DNA of 64,000 nucleotides from Pseudomonadota bacterium (GCA_023412495.1 JAEYNP010000031.1:31762-95761); one strand, 5' to 3'; counted from the stretch's first letter, positions 1 to 8,984 are shown. Notes: generated by a model not told the origin, from the sequence alone. Translations and numbers: made by a program.

Positions 1-1653
1 ATAGTCGTTGCCGATGAAATCGCAGCAGCGGACTGCCATGATCTTCGCGTTGCAGCTGACCGAGCCATTGGAACTGTCGGGCAGCATGCTGAGTTTGATC
101 TGCCTACCGAGCAGGGCCTCGGCATTTTTCTTTTTTGAAAAACGCAGGCTGAAGGACAGGCCTCCTCTGGAGACATCGAGAATGTCCCCTTTCGCCCCGA
201 TCGCAGTCTCCCTTCCCTGCTCGTCGAGCACGATCATGGTCACCCGGCCGACGGCCTTCCTCCTCTCGTGCTTCCGCCTCGATCTGCCGGTTTTGCTGAA
301 GAGGGCGTTCGGGGAGGGAAAGCGTGTGCAGAAATCCATCAACTTGTTCTCGAGCGCCGGATACGCTTCCTTCTGTCGCTGCAGCTTCTCGCGGGTGAGC
401 ACGTAGAGTTCGGCGCCGAGACTTCTGGCTCCCACCGTCCACACCGAGATGTCGAAAAAATTCGCGGCGCCCAGAATCTCTCCAACGCCGAAAACCTTCA
501 GGGGAATCTCCCGGTCCGGGCTGATTGCGTAGACCTGTATACGGCCGGTGTTGACGAAGTAGAGAGAGGAGGAAAACTGCCCCTGCCGCACGACCGTCTC
601 CTCATTGGGGTAGAGTCGGGGCGTCATGGCATGGTAGAGCGAGGAGAACTCTTCCTCGGAGAGGACATTGGCCAGCTCTCTCCAGGTCTCCTGATACTCG
701 CGGCTGATAGAGACGCGTTTGGCCTGATCGATGATCTCCGCCGCCCGGATGACCTCCCGCAGGGCCATAGAATCGATCTCCATGAGCCATTCCCGCAGTT
801 TCTCGGCCTGCTCGAATTGCCGATTTTTCGCTGCGGCTTCGATGGCCGAGAGGATGCGCTCGATCGCCTCCCCTTTGTTGCCCTGGCCAAGCAATTCCTC
901 GATGCGTTGCCGGTCGCCCGTCCGACCACCGTTTCTTTCCGCCGGAGAAACGGAAATGCGGCCGGCTGCTGGTTCCATGGCCGGTTTCTCCTTTCCCTTC
1001 CCCTGATCCGTCCCCTTATTCTGCGGCATATCGAGCATCAACTGCTGCACAGAGATCCTCGCAGCCGTCTCCACCGCCTCCGGGAGTGCGCCTCTATGCT
1101 TTATCAGGAATTCGTTCAGGGCCTCCAGTGTTTCCGAACAGGGACAATAGCCGAGGGTCTCGCAGAGGGCGACGAGCAGCTTTTCCCGCTCCTGCGGGTC
1201 CCCCTCTCCCTCTTGCCGCAGGAAGCCGATCAACCGGGCAATTGTCTCCCGGTCCCCGTCGTCGAGGAATTCCGCCAGCGCCCGGACAAGGTTCGGCTTG
1301 TAAGTTTCCTCCACGTCAGCCAGCATTTTCACCATGACCTTTTTCCGCACGGCAGCGGAGGCAAGCTTGCCCTTAACCTGGCTGCAGGCGGTCTTCACCC
1401 GATCCAGGACTCTCACGTTGGTCATGCCAACGACAACATGGCCTATGTCGAAATCGTGGAGGTAATAGCAGCCTTTCTCGAAAAGAAAGTCTGCCGCCTG
1501 AGCGCCATCCAGACCGGCAATCAGCTCATTCCAGCGGTCGATCTTCCCTTCGGTCCCGGCGTTATTGGCAAAGAGCACCTCGCCGCGATTGGAGATGAGG
1601 ATAACCTCCAGGATCGAATCAACCTGTGTCAGTCTGGTTAAGAATGTGTACAT
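1..1653 (-). CDS. Cyclic nucleotide-binding / PilZ domain protein (partial, runs off left edge)
   Basis: The frame is open from an ATG at 1653 to the window edge, about 551 codons, so the C-terminus is missing. The first ~110 residues resemble a small roadblock/PAS-like sensing fold. A helical middle follows. A cyclic nucleotide-binding fold is read on the strand complementary to about 420-650, with the run SLYFVNTGRIQVY and an FGVGEILGAANFF-type turn. A PilZ domain follows on about 20-290, with its RRKHERRKA entry and the DVSRGGLSFSL signature. PilZ binds cyclic di-GMP, and the CNB fold would bind cNMP or act as a protein sensor, so this looks like a cytoplasmic dual-nucleotide regulator. 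The large plus-strand ORF here is an antisense shadow. The ribosome binding site is weak, so the start is uncertain. Confidence 0.8.
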   Translation of the reverse strand, partial: MYTFLTRLTQVDSILEVILISNRGEVLFANNAGTEGKIDRWNELIAGLDGAQAADFLFEKGCYYLHDFDIGHVVVGMTNVRVLDRVKTACSQVKGKLASAAVRKKVMVKMLADVEETYKPNLVRALAEFLDDGDRETIARLIGFLRQEGEGDPQEREKLLVALCETLGYCPCSETLEALNEFLIKHRGALPEAVETAARISVQQLMLDMPQNKGTDQGKGKEKPAMEPAAGRISVSPAERNGGRTGDRQRIEELLGQGNKGEAIERILSAIEAAAKNRQFEQAEKLREWLMEIDSMALREVIRAAEIIDQAKRVSISREYQETWRELANVLSEEEFSSLYHAMTPRLYPNEETVVRQGQFSSSLYFVNTGRIQVYAISPDREIPLKVFGVGEILGAANFFDISVWTVGARSLGAELYVLTREKLQRQKEAYPALENKLMDFCTRFPSPNALFSKTGRSRRKHERRKAVGRVTMIVLDEQGRETAIGAKGDILDVSRGGLSFSLRFSKKKNAEALLGRQIKLSMLPDSSNGSVSCNAKIMAVRCCDFIGNDY

Positions 1654-1703
1654 TACATCACAAAATCAAAGGTGTTATGGTGGCTCAGGCGGCAGTCAAC
1701 GTC

Positions 1704-2108
1704 TTAAAAGAGCAGCCTGTGCCGCACAAGCTTTGGCGCATGGGAGGCAAGGGCCGCCAGCACGAAGGCCAGCAACACCGAAACCTTCGCCGGCAGGAAT
1801 CCATGGTAGGCGCCCCCCAGCAGGACCAGCTTGACCAGGGTCGAGGCGCCGGAGAGTTCCCGGAAGATCTGCCGGTGCCGCAGCCATTCGGTAAACAACA
1901 GCGCAACTCCGCTGATAAGTACCACTCCCACATAGAATCTTGGCGGGTACGCTCCGTCGAGCAGAAGGAATGAAGAGAGAAAGACGGCGGCGCCAACCAG
2001 GTGAGCGGCCCTGATCAGGATGGACAGGACGAGGACCCAGTAAGGGCGATTGCCGATCCGACCCATCCGGTTTTTTTCGCCCTTGGCGTTCTGCCGCTCT
2101 TTGGTCAT
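1704..2108 (-). CDS. Small multi-pass membrane protein, unknown
   Basis: This 134-residue protein has a basic N-terminus and about four hydrophobic segments, including runs such as YWVLVLSILIRAAHLVGAA and FVLAALASHAPK. No family is recognised. It lies 50 bp upstream, on the same strand, of the cNMP/PilZ gene and could share its transcript. The C-terminus is basic and cytoplasmic by the positive-inside rule. Real coding is supported by the length of the open frame, the membrane pattern and the lack of a better gene on the other strand. Confidence 0.6.
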   Translation of the reverse strand: MTKERQNAKGEKNRMGRIGNRPYWVLVLSILIRAAHLVGAAVFLSSFLLLDGAYPPRFYVGVVLISGVALLFTEWLRHRQIFRELSGASTLVKLVLLGGAYHGFLPAKVSVLLAFVLAALASHAPKLVRHRLLF

Positions 2109-2435
2109 TTCACCCCCGGATCGTCAATCAACTTCTTTTCTCCACGTTGAGTACCTTTAGTAACTTAGAGATTCATTTTCTTGATTTTTTTAAGATGAAT
2201 CTCGTACAAGTACTTGGCCCCTCTGCTGTGGGAGGGGACAACAACCCTTGGGTTGCGATTAGAAAATTATTTCATAAAGACAAACGAATGACAAAAACCA
2301 TATCTTGCGTGAGGAATATTTCAAGGAGAATTTCCCTGTCTTACCTGAGCCTCCAGGCCATTTCCCTAAATTCATTATCGCAGGTATTCACCCGTGGTTC
2401 AAGAAGTCGAGCGGGAGAAGTTTCCCACTCCCGAA
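2109..2435. other. Intergenic, no convincing gene
   Basis: An AT-rich spacer. It holds a short hairpin, CCCCTC / GAGGGG, around 2217-2236 with no T-tract. Weak ORFs here look random. It separates the membrane protein start (2108) from the end of mtgA (2436), so it probably contains the membrane protein's promoter. Confidence 0.4.
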
Positions 2436-3149
2436 TCAGAGATTGAAGAGCCGAGCCATATCCGCCCGCCTGTTCATCTGACCAAGGATCCAGCGGATCC
2501 GACTTTTGACATACGGGTCGGGAGGATTGGCCAAGTAATGGCGGGGATTGGGCAACACCGCGGCAATGGCCGCCGCCTGGGTCGCGGAGAGATCCTTCGC
2601 CCTCTTTTTGAAATAGAACTGCGCAGCGGCTTCGGCACCATATATGCCCTCGCCCATCTCGATGCTGTTCAGATACACCGCGAGAATGCGTTCCTTGCTC
2701 CAGCACATCTCGATCAAGAGGGTGAAGTACAGCTCCAGCCCCTTGCGGACCCAGCTCCGCTGCGGCCAAAGGAAAACATTCTTGGCGGTCTGCTGGGAGA
2801 TGGTGCTTGCGCCCCGCAGCTTCTTACCTCGCTGAAAAGCCCGGAAAGCCTGCCCGATAGCCTCGAAGTCGAAGCCGGAATGGTCGAGAAATTTCTGGTC
2901 CTCGCTGCACACCACCGCAAGGGCAAGCTTCGGCGAGATCTCGTCGAACGGCACCCAGCGGTGCCGAATCTGCAGTTTCTCCCCGGACGCCAGTTGTTCC
3001 GCTCCGCGGATAAGCATCAGCGGGGTGACATAGACAGGCACAAACCGAAAGAGGATGACGGAAAAAATCGACAGGCCCACAAAGGCGATTGCGGTTTTGC
3101 CGAGCAGGCGGAAGAATGTCTTTGCCGGCGCGTTCCTCCTGATTTTAAT
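2436..3149 (-). CDS. mtgA: Monofunctional peptidoglycan glycosyltransferase MtgA, apparent ATT start
   Basis: This is a membrane-anchored GT51 glycosyltransferase that polymerises lipid II into glycan strands at the outer face of the inner membrane. GT51 signatures are clear: AVVCSEDQKFLDHSGFD with the catalytic Glu, RGASTISQQTAKN, and KERILAVYLNSIEMGEGIYG. Length (about 237 residues) fits MtgA. No ATG, GTG or TTG gives a full N-terminus. The first GTG (3080) falls inside the transmembrane segment. Upstream, the frame stays open to a stop at 3173, and AAGGAGG sits 8 bases before an ATT at 3149. That start would give the usual basic N-terminus (KIRRNAPAKTFFRLLGK) before the single membrane helix. 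The GTG at 3080 is the fallback. Confidence 0.88.
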   Translation of the reverse strand: MKIRRNAPAKTFFRLLGKTAIAFVGLSIFSVILFRFVPVYVTPLMLIRGAEQLASGEKLQIRHRWVPFDEISPKLALAVVCSEDQKFLDHSGFDFEAIGQAFRAFQRGKKLRGASTISQQTAKNVFLWPQRSWVRKGLELYFTLLIEMCWSKERILAVYLNSIEMGEGIYGAEAAAQFYFKKRAKDLSATQAAAIAAVLPNPRHYLANPPDPYVKSRIRWILGQMNRRADMARLFNL

Positions 3150-3208
3150 GAGTCCACCCTCCTTTTCACTCTATACCAATCGTCAAAGTACATGCCCTTT
3201 TCTTTCCT

Positions 3209-4052
3209 TTATAACCGTAGCTTCCTTCCGACAGCCAGAAGTGCCCGAAGACTATCCTTTAGGGATTTCCCTGCGATATAGCTCAAGAGATTTTCGTAAT
3301 GGATGCGGTCCAGTTCAAACCGACCTTCCTCGGTATCAATTTTCTCGGCGCCAAATTTTTGGGCAAGGGGACCGAAGGTGCCGAATCCCTGAAAAAGGCC
3401 ACTGCTGTTGACTGAAACATTAAAAGGCCGCCAAAAATAATGCCAGCCGATCTTTCTGGGTTTACCATCAACAGTGACCTCGAACTTTGACTCAACACTA
3501 TCCAAATATTGCAGCATCTTTTCCGCCGCTTGTTCGTAAATCTCCATCGGGCTGGCAGGATCTATGGAAATACTATCTTTCTCGGGTTTCTCGATCCCCT
3601 TGAGCTTTGTATATAATAGCTTACTGCAAAACGTTTCGAATTCGTCCTTCCGAAATGGATCATGATAGACGGGCACGACATGGGAGGGGGTGCTCATATC
3701 CTGCACATGGTGGAGAATGCGACCTACCAGCTCAAACAGATGATCGGAGGGGGGCTTGGTGAGTTCCATCTCCAGTTCTGCAATTCGTCGGCCGAGAATG
3801 TGATCGGAAGTAGTAGATCGTGAAAAGCGTCGGAAGATTGCAAAGTTTCACCTTGTACGGCTGCAGAAGTTCATTCGCCTTGAAGAAGTGCCAGTTCGTC
3901 AACCTTACCGAAAGGGGTGTGATATCCTCTTCCTCGGATCCCCGGACAACTGCAGCCTTATATCGCGCGATAGCTTCATTATTCGGCCACGCAAAATCTG
4001 CGTAGATCTCCAGCGCTTTCGTCGTTATCAGGGCGTGGTCTTTTTTCAACAT
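3209..4052 (-). pseudogene. Zinc-dependent phospholipase C / nuclease-like protein, frameshifted
   Basis: Two overlapping minus-strand frames join into one protein. The upstream part (4052 to about 3812) begins MLKKDHALITTKALEIY. The downstream part continues SDHILGRRIAELEMELTKPP and carries HHVQDMSTPSH. That histidine/aspartate spacing (HxxxDxxxPxH) is the zinc-ligand signature of the phospholipase C / S1-P1 nuclease family. The frame switch is near 3812 at TTCCGATCAC, best explained by one extra base. Above the shift the upstream frame reads into a nonsense tail ending at 3732. No signal peptide is visible. It is either a recent pseudogene or a single-base sequence error. The family assignment rests on the motif only. 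Confidence 0.6.
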
Positions 4053-4701
4053 GAATTTATGAGCTAATTTCCATAACCTTTGCTTAAACAGAGGCGACTA
4101 TGCCAATAGGCGGACGATCTTCTTTGACAGCTTGTTCATTGAGTATCGGTGCCTTCTTTCTTCAGGCGGGACGAGATAGAACTTATAGAACTTGCATGCA
4201 GCGTAGACGAAAGCATTACGATTCCAACAATATCCGTTTTACCTTTCTCTGGCAATCCGTCTTCAAACTTCCAGACCGGATGCCGCTAACATTACCGCCC
4301 TCACCGCACGGGCGGAGAGATCCACCACATCAACCTGGAAACCCTGGTAATCAGGCTCCCGATCCCTCGTTAAAAAAATCAATGAGAGGCAGCACACCCG
4401 GGAAAACTGCTTATACTGACCCTAAGTTCCACCTCATTGTAGCGTCGATCCTTTCTTGACAGCATTGGGAACTCCAAACCATTGTTTTTATTAGGGCGCG
4501 CAACCGTTTCAGTTTGAGCCGTTTTGGCGGATCCTCAGAAAAAACACCTGGAAGGATGGACAATGACAATGAGGGTTCGTTCTCCTCTATCGCAAACCCG
4601 ATTGATATACTTATACTTTCTTAAGGATCGGGATCTTTTCAACGAACTCGTACCCTGTAACTCTACCGATGAACCTCTGTCCTTCATTATTAGGAGGAGG
4701 C
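4053..4701. other. Long intergenic region, no gene seen
   Basis: About 650 bp without a supportable gene on either strand. Plus-strand frames of 119 and 69 codons look compositional, with no start site or motif. The region lies between divergent genes, so it should hold promoters for the phospholipase-like gene (minus) and the response regulator (plus). The last bases contain the strong ribosome binding site of the regulator, AGGAGGAGG at 4692-4700. Confidence 0.4.
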
Positions 4702-5706
4702 ATGGAGAGAAATATATCAATTTTAATCGTTGACGATGAAAAGAAAATATGCGAAGCCCTCGCCATGGAACTTCGCAGGCATGGATATTCCGTAACCGAG
4801 TCTTATAGCGGGGATGACGCTGTAAAGGAGCTTCAGAAAAATCAGTTCCATGTTATAGTAACAGATTTGTTCATGACCGGAATTGACGGGATTGGCGTGA
4901 TTGAAGTGGCAAAGAAAATGTCAGTCCAATCATCGGTTATCGCGATGACAGGTTATGGCAAGACGCCGCTTATTCAGGAGGCGACAAGATACGGCGCTGA
5001 GAACATTCTGGTAAAGCCTTTTGATACTGCCGAACTCATTTCTGCGATAGAGAGTTGCCTTTCGATGAAAAACATCATGAAGACCGGAGAAAAAAAGAGC
5101 CACGCCTCGCTTGCAATGGCGATCGAACCGGGATTTTTTACCAAAATTTCATACTTGGATCTGAATTTCATCAACGAGAGTCAGGATGTCATTTACCTCA
5201 TAGATACGAATTTTGTCTTAAAAGCATACAACAAGGCTTGGGTGGACTTTGCCAGGAATAATGACAGTGAGGATGTTTTGGTTAAATTTCCAATTGGTTA
5301 TAAAATCTTAGATGCAATTCAAGGACCGTTGAAACTTTATACCGCACAGGTCTTTGAGAGGGCGTTGCGGAAAAACAGGCCATTTGAACACAATTACAAA
5401 TGCCCTTCGCCAGTGAACGACAGAATTTTTCGCCAATCCGCTTATCCGCTGAAAGAGGGAGCGGGATTGGTCGTTTCCAATCATCTTGTGATAGAAGGAC
5501 CGATTGACGAAGAACCTCAAGATTTCAACAAAAGATTCTACGACAATATGGGATTGATTCGTCAATGTTCTTGCTGTCGAAGGATAAAAGATCCGGATAA
5601 CCTTGCCTGGGTGTGGGTTCCATCTCTTGTTAAAGCACCTCACCCAGAGACTTCACATGGGGTTTGCCCTCAATGTCTGGATCATTTTTATCCCGATATT
5701 GAATGA
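4702..5706 (+). CDS. Response regulator with PAS domain and C-terminal Cys motif
   Basis: A 334-residue protein. Residues 1-120 form a CheY-like receiver: acidic IVDDE pocket, phospho-acceptor Asp in VIVTDLFMTG, MTGYGK and the Lys in LVKPFD. Residues about 155-270 look like a PAS fold beginning at ESQDVIYLIDTNF. The tail has a CSCC pair near residue 287 and CPQC near 322, a paired-cysteine ending often seen on PAS sensor proteins of anaerobic deltaproteobacteria and possibly metal binding. There is no HTH, kinase, GGDEF or HD output, so it probably acts by protein contact in a phosphorelay. The start at 4702 is preferred over an in-frame ATG at 4669 because AGGAGG lies just upstream. Confidence 0.85.
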   Translation: MERNISILIVDDEKKICEALAMELRRHGYSVTESYSGDDAVKELQKNQFHVIVTDLFMTGIDGIGVIEVAKKMSVQSSVIAMTGYGKTPLIQEATRYGAENILVKPFDTAELISAIESCLSMKNIMKTGEKKSHASLAMAIEPGFFTKISYLDLNFINESQDVIYLIDTNFVLKAYNKAWVDFARNNDSEDVLVKFPIGYKILDAIQGPLKLYTAQVFERALRKNRPFEHNYKCPSPVNDRIFRQSAYPLKEGAGLVVSNHLVIEGPIDEEPQDFNKRFYDNMGLIRQCSCCRRIKDPDNLAWVWVPSLVKAPHPETSHGVCPQCLDHFYPDIE

Positions 5707-5751
5707 TCGGAAAGAACAATAGTCGTTCCAACTCCAAGAGAGGCAACCGGA

Positions 5752-6231
5752 TCAACCGCCCCAGGGCATCTGTGTGTACTCCTCGAAAATACGATCGTGC
5801 AACTCCTTGAAAAAGGCCTCGTGCCCTCGCTCCCATTGAGCAAGTTGGGTAAATGCTTCCTTAGCCCTTCCCTCAGCTTTAGCTGCAGCCTTCTCGTAGA
5901 ATTCGGAGAGATCGCGCTCAATGAGATATGCGGTTCTCAATACCGCAACATCCGGGATCATTGACTCGATCAAAACTTGATCGAGAAATTCCTTGCGGCC
6001 GCGATCTTCGAACCACCCTTCCGCCACCGGTCCGGACATTTCCGTCGTCGCGCCATCAGGGGCAGCAAGCAAATTCTTGATGAAGTTGATATGATGGAGT
6101 TCTTCTTCGGCCAGTTTCTTGAATGCCTGTGCTGCCCCCGCATGCGACTCCTTGGCGGCATAGGCGCTGAAAAATCTATACCCCTCCTCTTCCCTTTGAA
6201 GGGCATATTCATAAACCTTGAGTACGTTCAT
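5752..6231 (-). CDS. Ferritin-like (rubrerythrin-type) diiron protein
   Basis: A 159-residue four-helix protein. The diiron ligand motifs are EEELHH (residues 42-47) and ERGH (134-137), with further carboxylates in EEEGYRFF and ERDLSEFYE. There is no rubredoxin domain, so it is the short erythrin-only class. Such proteins reduce peroxide or store iron in anaerobes. The C-terminus (EEYTQMPWGG) is complete. It is convergent with the response regulator and follows the rubrerythrin gene on the same strand after a 135-bp gap, fitting an oxygen-stress cluster. Confidence 0.88.
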   Translation of the reverse strand: MNVLKVYEYALQREEEGYRFFSAYAAKESHAGAAQAFKKLAEEELHHINFIKNLLAAPDGATTEMSGPVAEGWFEDRGRKEFLDQVLIESMIPDVAVLRTAYLIERDLSEFYEKAAAKAEGRAKEAFTQLAQWERGHEAFFKELHDRIFEEYTQMPWGG

Positions 6232-6366
6232 ACACTGCCTCCCAGTTTAAAGAATTTTTTGGCATTGCCAACCCGACTTTTTAAGGATTTTTTCCGGAAA
6301 TCTTCGAAGCCGCACACGAAAAAAAGGTACAATGAATGTGCCGAGAGGGTCGACATGGGTTTTACA

Positions 6367-6939
6367 TTACCAGTTTCTGCCGAGCAGCTCGAAATACCCC
6401 TGCGGCCTCACGCAAGCCGGACATTTATCGGGCGCTGTATCGCCTCGATGGATATAGCCGCAACCGAGACATTTCCACTGCGTCTCTTCTTCACGAGAGA
6501 AACACCGTCCCGAAGCGATATTGTCAGCCAGTTCCCGGAAGACTTTCTCATGGTACCGCTCGGAGACACTTATTGCGTCGAAAGTTTCCGCGGCCCGGTC
6601 AAATCCTTCCTGGCGTGCGGTTTCGGCAAACGTACGGTACATGGTGCCGTGCACGTAGAGTTCCAGTGCGGCCGAAGACAGCAGATTCGAATGGGTGTCC
6701 TCGATGACGCCGGAGGGGAATTTCCCTGTTATCTCCATCTCGCCGCCGTTGAAGAATTTGAAGAAGCGTAGAGCATGCTCATACTCCTGCTCAGCTGTCT
6801 CATCAAAGATGCGGGCTATCTGGATGAAATTTTCCTCCCTCGCCCGCGCGGCGAAAAAATTATATCTGGTACGGGCTTGGGCCTCGGCGGAAAAAGAGAC
6901 AAGCAGGTTATGCGCAGTTCTGCTCTCGCGGAAACCCAT
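6367..6939 (-). CDS. Rubrerythrin
   Basis: A 190-residue peroxide-scavenging protein of anaerobes. The N-terminal erythrin domain carries diiron ligands in FSAEAQARTRY, ETAEQEYEHALRF and SERYHEKVFRELA. The C-terminal rubredoxin-type domain has paired cysteines in KCLGCGYIHRG and CPACVRPQGYFE. The ATG at 6939 is chosen over an upstream in-frame GTG (6975) because it starts the family's usual N-terminus and lies 2 bases after the ferredoxin stop. That spacing makes the two genes an operon, so the ferredoxin is a likely electron donor. Confidence 0.93.
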   Translation of the reverse strand: MGFRESRTAHNLLVSFSAEAQARTRYNFFAARAREENFIQIARIFDETAEQEYEHALRFFKFFNGGEMEITGKFPSGVIEDTHSNLLSSAALELYVHGTMYRTFAETARQEGFDRAAETFDAISVSERYHEKVFRELADNIASGRCFSREEETQWKCLGCGYIHRGDTAPDKCPACVRPQGYFELLGRNW

Positions 6940-6941
6940 CG

Positions 6942-7133
6942 TTATTCTTCGATGACGATCGCCTGGGCGCCGCATTCGCGAGCGGCACGACGCACGATGT
7001 CTTCAAGGTGAGCAGGAATCGGATCAGTCTTGACGATTGAAAGGAGCTGATCTTCGTCATATTCGAAGACTTCAGGGCAGAGCTTGTTGCAGTTTCTGTC
7101 TCCCATACATTGCTTGGTGATTGTCGCTTTCAT
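6942..7133 (-). CDS. Small single-cluster ferredoxin with Asp at a ligand position
   Basis: A 63-residue protein starting at ATG 7133 behind AAAGAGGA. The cluster motif is C9-x2-D12-x2-C15-x3-C19-P with a late C54. In single-cluster ferredoxins the usual pattern is CxxCxxC plus a distal Cys. Here Asp replaces the second Cys, as in some archaeal ferredoxins where the cluster switches between [4Fe-4S] and [3Fe-4S]. It is followed 2 bases later by rubrerythrin, so it probably passes electrons to it. A longer in-frame ORF reaching 7283 has no ribosome binding site and is rejected. Confidence 0.8.
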   Translation of the reverse strand: MKATITKQCMGDRNCNKLCPEVFEYDEDQLLSIVKTDPIPAHLEDIVRRAARECGAQAIVIEE

Positions 7134-7268
7134 GGTGTCCTCTTTGTCTAAAGAATGGCGGCAATATGTATCGCACCTGTAACTTTTTATGTCAGTTTTA
7201 TCGATCAGGAGTAATCCGTCAATCAAATATTGACATCGTGAAATTGTGGCAGCGATCGATTTCCGTAT
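7134..7268. promoter_or_regulatory. Promoter region of the ferredoxin-rubrerythrin genes
   Basis: This 135-bp AT-rich stretch between the IS66 left end and the ferredoxin start must hold the promoter for ferredoxin and rubrerythrin. No operator could be assigned. The IS end may have displaced the original upstream sequence. Confidence 0.35.
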
Positions 7269-7281
7269 GTAACTATTCAGC
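7269..7281 (+). repeat. IS66 left terminal inverted repeat
   Basis: GTAACTATTCAGC. It contains the transposase stop codon (TAG at 7275-7273 on the minus strand), so the coding sequence runs to within 4 bases of the element's edge. Confidence 0.8.
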
Positions 7282-8712
7282 ACCCATTTCAGCTACAGCC
7301 GAATCCATGAATGCCGGCCATTTGCCTTGGAATAATAGACGCAGTGCTTCCGTAGCCGACACATCCTGCTTTCTGCAGGTCGTCAGGTAGCTTCGGATGC
7401 GACAGAATATTTTAGCCCCGTCCATGGAGCGAAAACAGCCAGACACTTTCTGCTGAACCTTGATCATACGGAGATCGTTTTCAGCCTGGTTATTGGAAAA
7501 CGGGACGAACTGATTGTCCATGAACCGGAGGACATCATTTTCGAAATCCCTCAACCGCTCCAGAAGATTCCTGGATTTTGTTCTGGCGACCCGACCCGGC
7601 TTCCAGTGTTTCGGGCTTTTCTTGGGTGGTGGACATTCGGTTTCGGCTTCAGCCAGGAGATCTCGGTACCGTTTACGACACAATTCCGAAGCAGGAGGAT
7701 CGAGACAGCCGCCGGCATTTTCCACCGCCGTGTTGATTTCCAGGAGAAGCGTAATCATTTGCTTCGCCCACTGCTGTCCATCCTGCTCCCAGGCCCTTGT
7801 CAACTCGCGGAGGTGGTGGGCGTTACACAGGGCATGTGTCTGCCCGTAATTGAAATAAGGCTTCCAGTGGTCATGGCAAAGGATACCCTGGTAGCTGGGC
7901 AGAATTCCAATTTCATCAAGAGCCGCTCCACCGCGCTTTTGATGCGGATAAAAATAGCTGAACCTGTCGTTTGACGTATTGTGCAACCAGTTGCGGACGC
8001 CACCGATGTTGACCCCGGTTTCGTCGAGGTGGATCAGAGATGAAAAGGATAACTGTTCTTTGACCCAATTGTCGAAGTACTCCAGACGGGCGTAAGCGTC
8101 CTGGTTGAAATTGACTATGGAACCAGCGCTGATCGGCATAAGCATCTGATCGAGGAATTGCTCCTCGATGCGGTTGTAGGGGATCATCTGGTACTGTGAC
8201 ATATATACCGCATGGGCTTTGACCCCGGTTCCGTATTGTACCGGCCGAGTGACTCCTTTCGGGAAGGAGGCGACAAATTTCTTCCCGTACTGGTCCTCCA
8301 GTATCTCGGCCTGATATTCGGTGACTACCATGCTGATATCCAAATCGATAACCTGCCTGGCTTCATGTCCGAGTTTCCGATACTGCCCTGGCGGCAGCAG
8401 GTTCCTGTCGACAGGAAGAGCTTTGACGATATCAGGATCGGCGACCTGCTTGAGTGTCTTGCCGATATGGCCATGCTGTCCTCCTGGCTTGCGACCGTTT
8501 GTCGCCTTGGACTTTTTCTCCCTGTGCGGATCGGTCACCGGTGGTTTACTGCTGTTACGACTATTGAGCCCGAGACGATTGACCAGGATGGAGACCAGGA
8601 GAATCAGAACCTCAAGACTTCCTTTGAGCGCCGGGGAGAGATTTTTCTCCTGCTCGATCAGAGCAACGACCTTTTTGACCGTTTCGTCTACATTGATATT
8701 GTCTACCGTCAT
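7273..8712 (-). CDS. IS66 family transposase (TnpC type)
   Basis: A 479-residue DDE transposase that cuts and pastes the element. It has the IS66 layout: a coiled N-terminus, the conserved LGLNSRNSSKPPVTD and GRKPGGQHGH motifs, a zinc-finger-like central segment, then catalytic residues in LIHLDETGVNIGG and ILCHDHWKPYF and the closing Glu in NNQAENDLRMIK. The start is ATG 8712, preceded by GGGGGAG, rather than an upstream ATG with no ribosome binding site. The frame is intact, so the protein may be active in spite of the missing target duplication. Confidence 0.92.
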   Translation of the reverse strand: MTVDNINVDETVKKVVALIEQEKNLSPALKGSLEVLILLVSILVNRLGLNSRNSSKPPVTDPHREKKSKATNGRKPGGQHGHIGKTLKQVADPDIVKALPVDRNLLPPGQYRKLGHEARQVIDLDISMVVTEYQAEILEDQYGKKFVASFPKGVTRPVQYGTGVKAHAVYMSQYQMIPYNRIEEQFLDQMLMPISAGSIVNFNQDAYARLEYFDNWVKEQLSFSSLIHLDETGVNIGGVRNWLHNTSNDRFSYFYPHQKRGGAALDEIGILPSYQGILCHDHWKPYFNYGQTHALCNAHHLRELTRAWEQDGQQWAKQMITLLLEINTAVENAGGCLDPPASELCRKRYRDLLAEAETECPPPKKSPKHWKPGRVARTKSRNLLERLRDFENDVLRFMDNQFVPFSNNQAENDLRMIKVQQKVSGCFRSMDGAKIFCRIRSYLTTCRKQDVSATEALRLLFQGKWPAFMDSAVAEMGAE

Positions 8713-8970
8713 GAACTCCCCCGTGTTTGCGTGATGGCGCATTATAACACGGGTTTTCAAAACGGATTTTTTGTCTCCAGGATGCTCGTGACGGCATTTT
8801 AAAAATTTATGCAATCCCGGAGGAATGGGCGCTTCAGTACGACTCAGTACGGGCCAAGTATGGCCCTTATTTTTGGCTCAAGGAGATGAGCCGACAATAC
8901 GATTGAATTTTGAAAATTTCGCCAAAAACCCTGTCAAGAACTATTTTTGATGCAGTGAAAATAGTTTGAT

Positions 8971-8983
8971 GCTGAACAGTTAC
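8971..8983 (-). repeat. IS66 right terminal inverted repeat
   Basis: GCTGAACAGTTAC, the inverted partner of the left end with one mismatch. The open frame of the neighbouring truncated gene begins directly across this end. Confidence 0.8.
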
Positions 8984-8984
8984 A

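Larger units (their letters stand above)
7269..8983 (-). mobile_element. IS66-family insertion sequence, single-transposase form
   Basis: The element is bounded by GTAACTATTCAGC at 7269-7281 and the inverted GCTGAACAGTTAC at 8971-8983 (12 of 13 match). Ends beginning GTAA are typical of IS66. It is 1,715 bp long and has one transposase gene with no tnpA/tnpB accessory ORFs, as in the ISBst12-type subgroup. The expected 8-bp target duplication is absent: flanks are TTCCGTAT on the left and AAAGATAG on the right. The insertion is therefore old, or one flank was replaced by deletion. Confidence 0.85.

Noticed and set aside
268..1641. 457-codon plus-strand ORF at the left edge
   Set aside because: It is antisense to a clear cNMP-binding/PilZ protein, and its translation has no domain and a composition typical of a shadow frame.
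2147..2446. 99-codon plus-strand ORF upstream of mtgA's end
   Set aside because: It overlaps the mtgA 3' end and has no ribosome binding site or recognisable protein features.
4100..4459. 119-codon ORF in the 4.1 kb intergenic region
   Set aside because: No ribosome binding site, no motif, random composition.
7171..7190. Extra GTAAC string as an alternative IS66 left end
   Set aside because: Only five bases match; the repeat at 7269 matches 12 of 13 and lies at the transposase stop.
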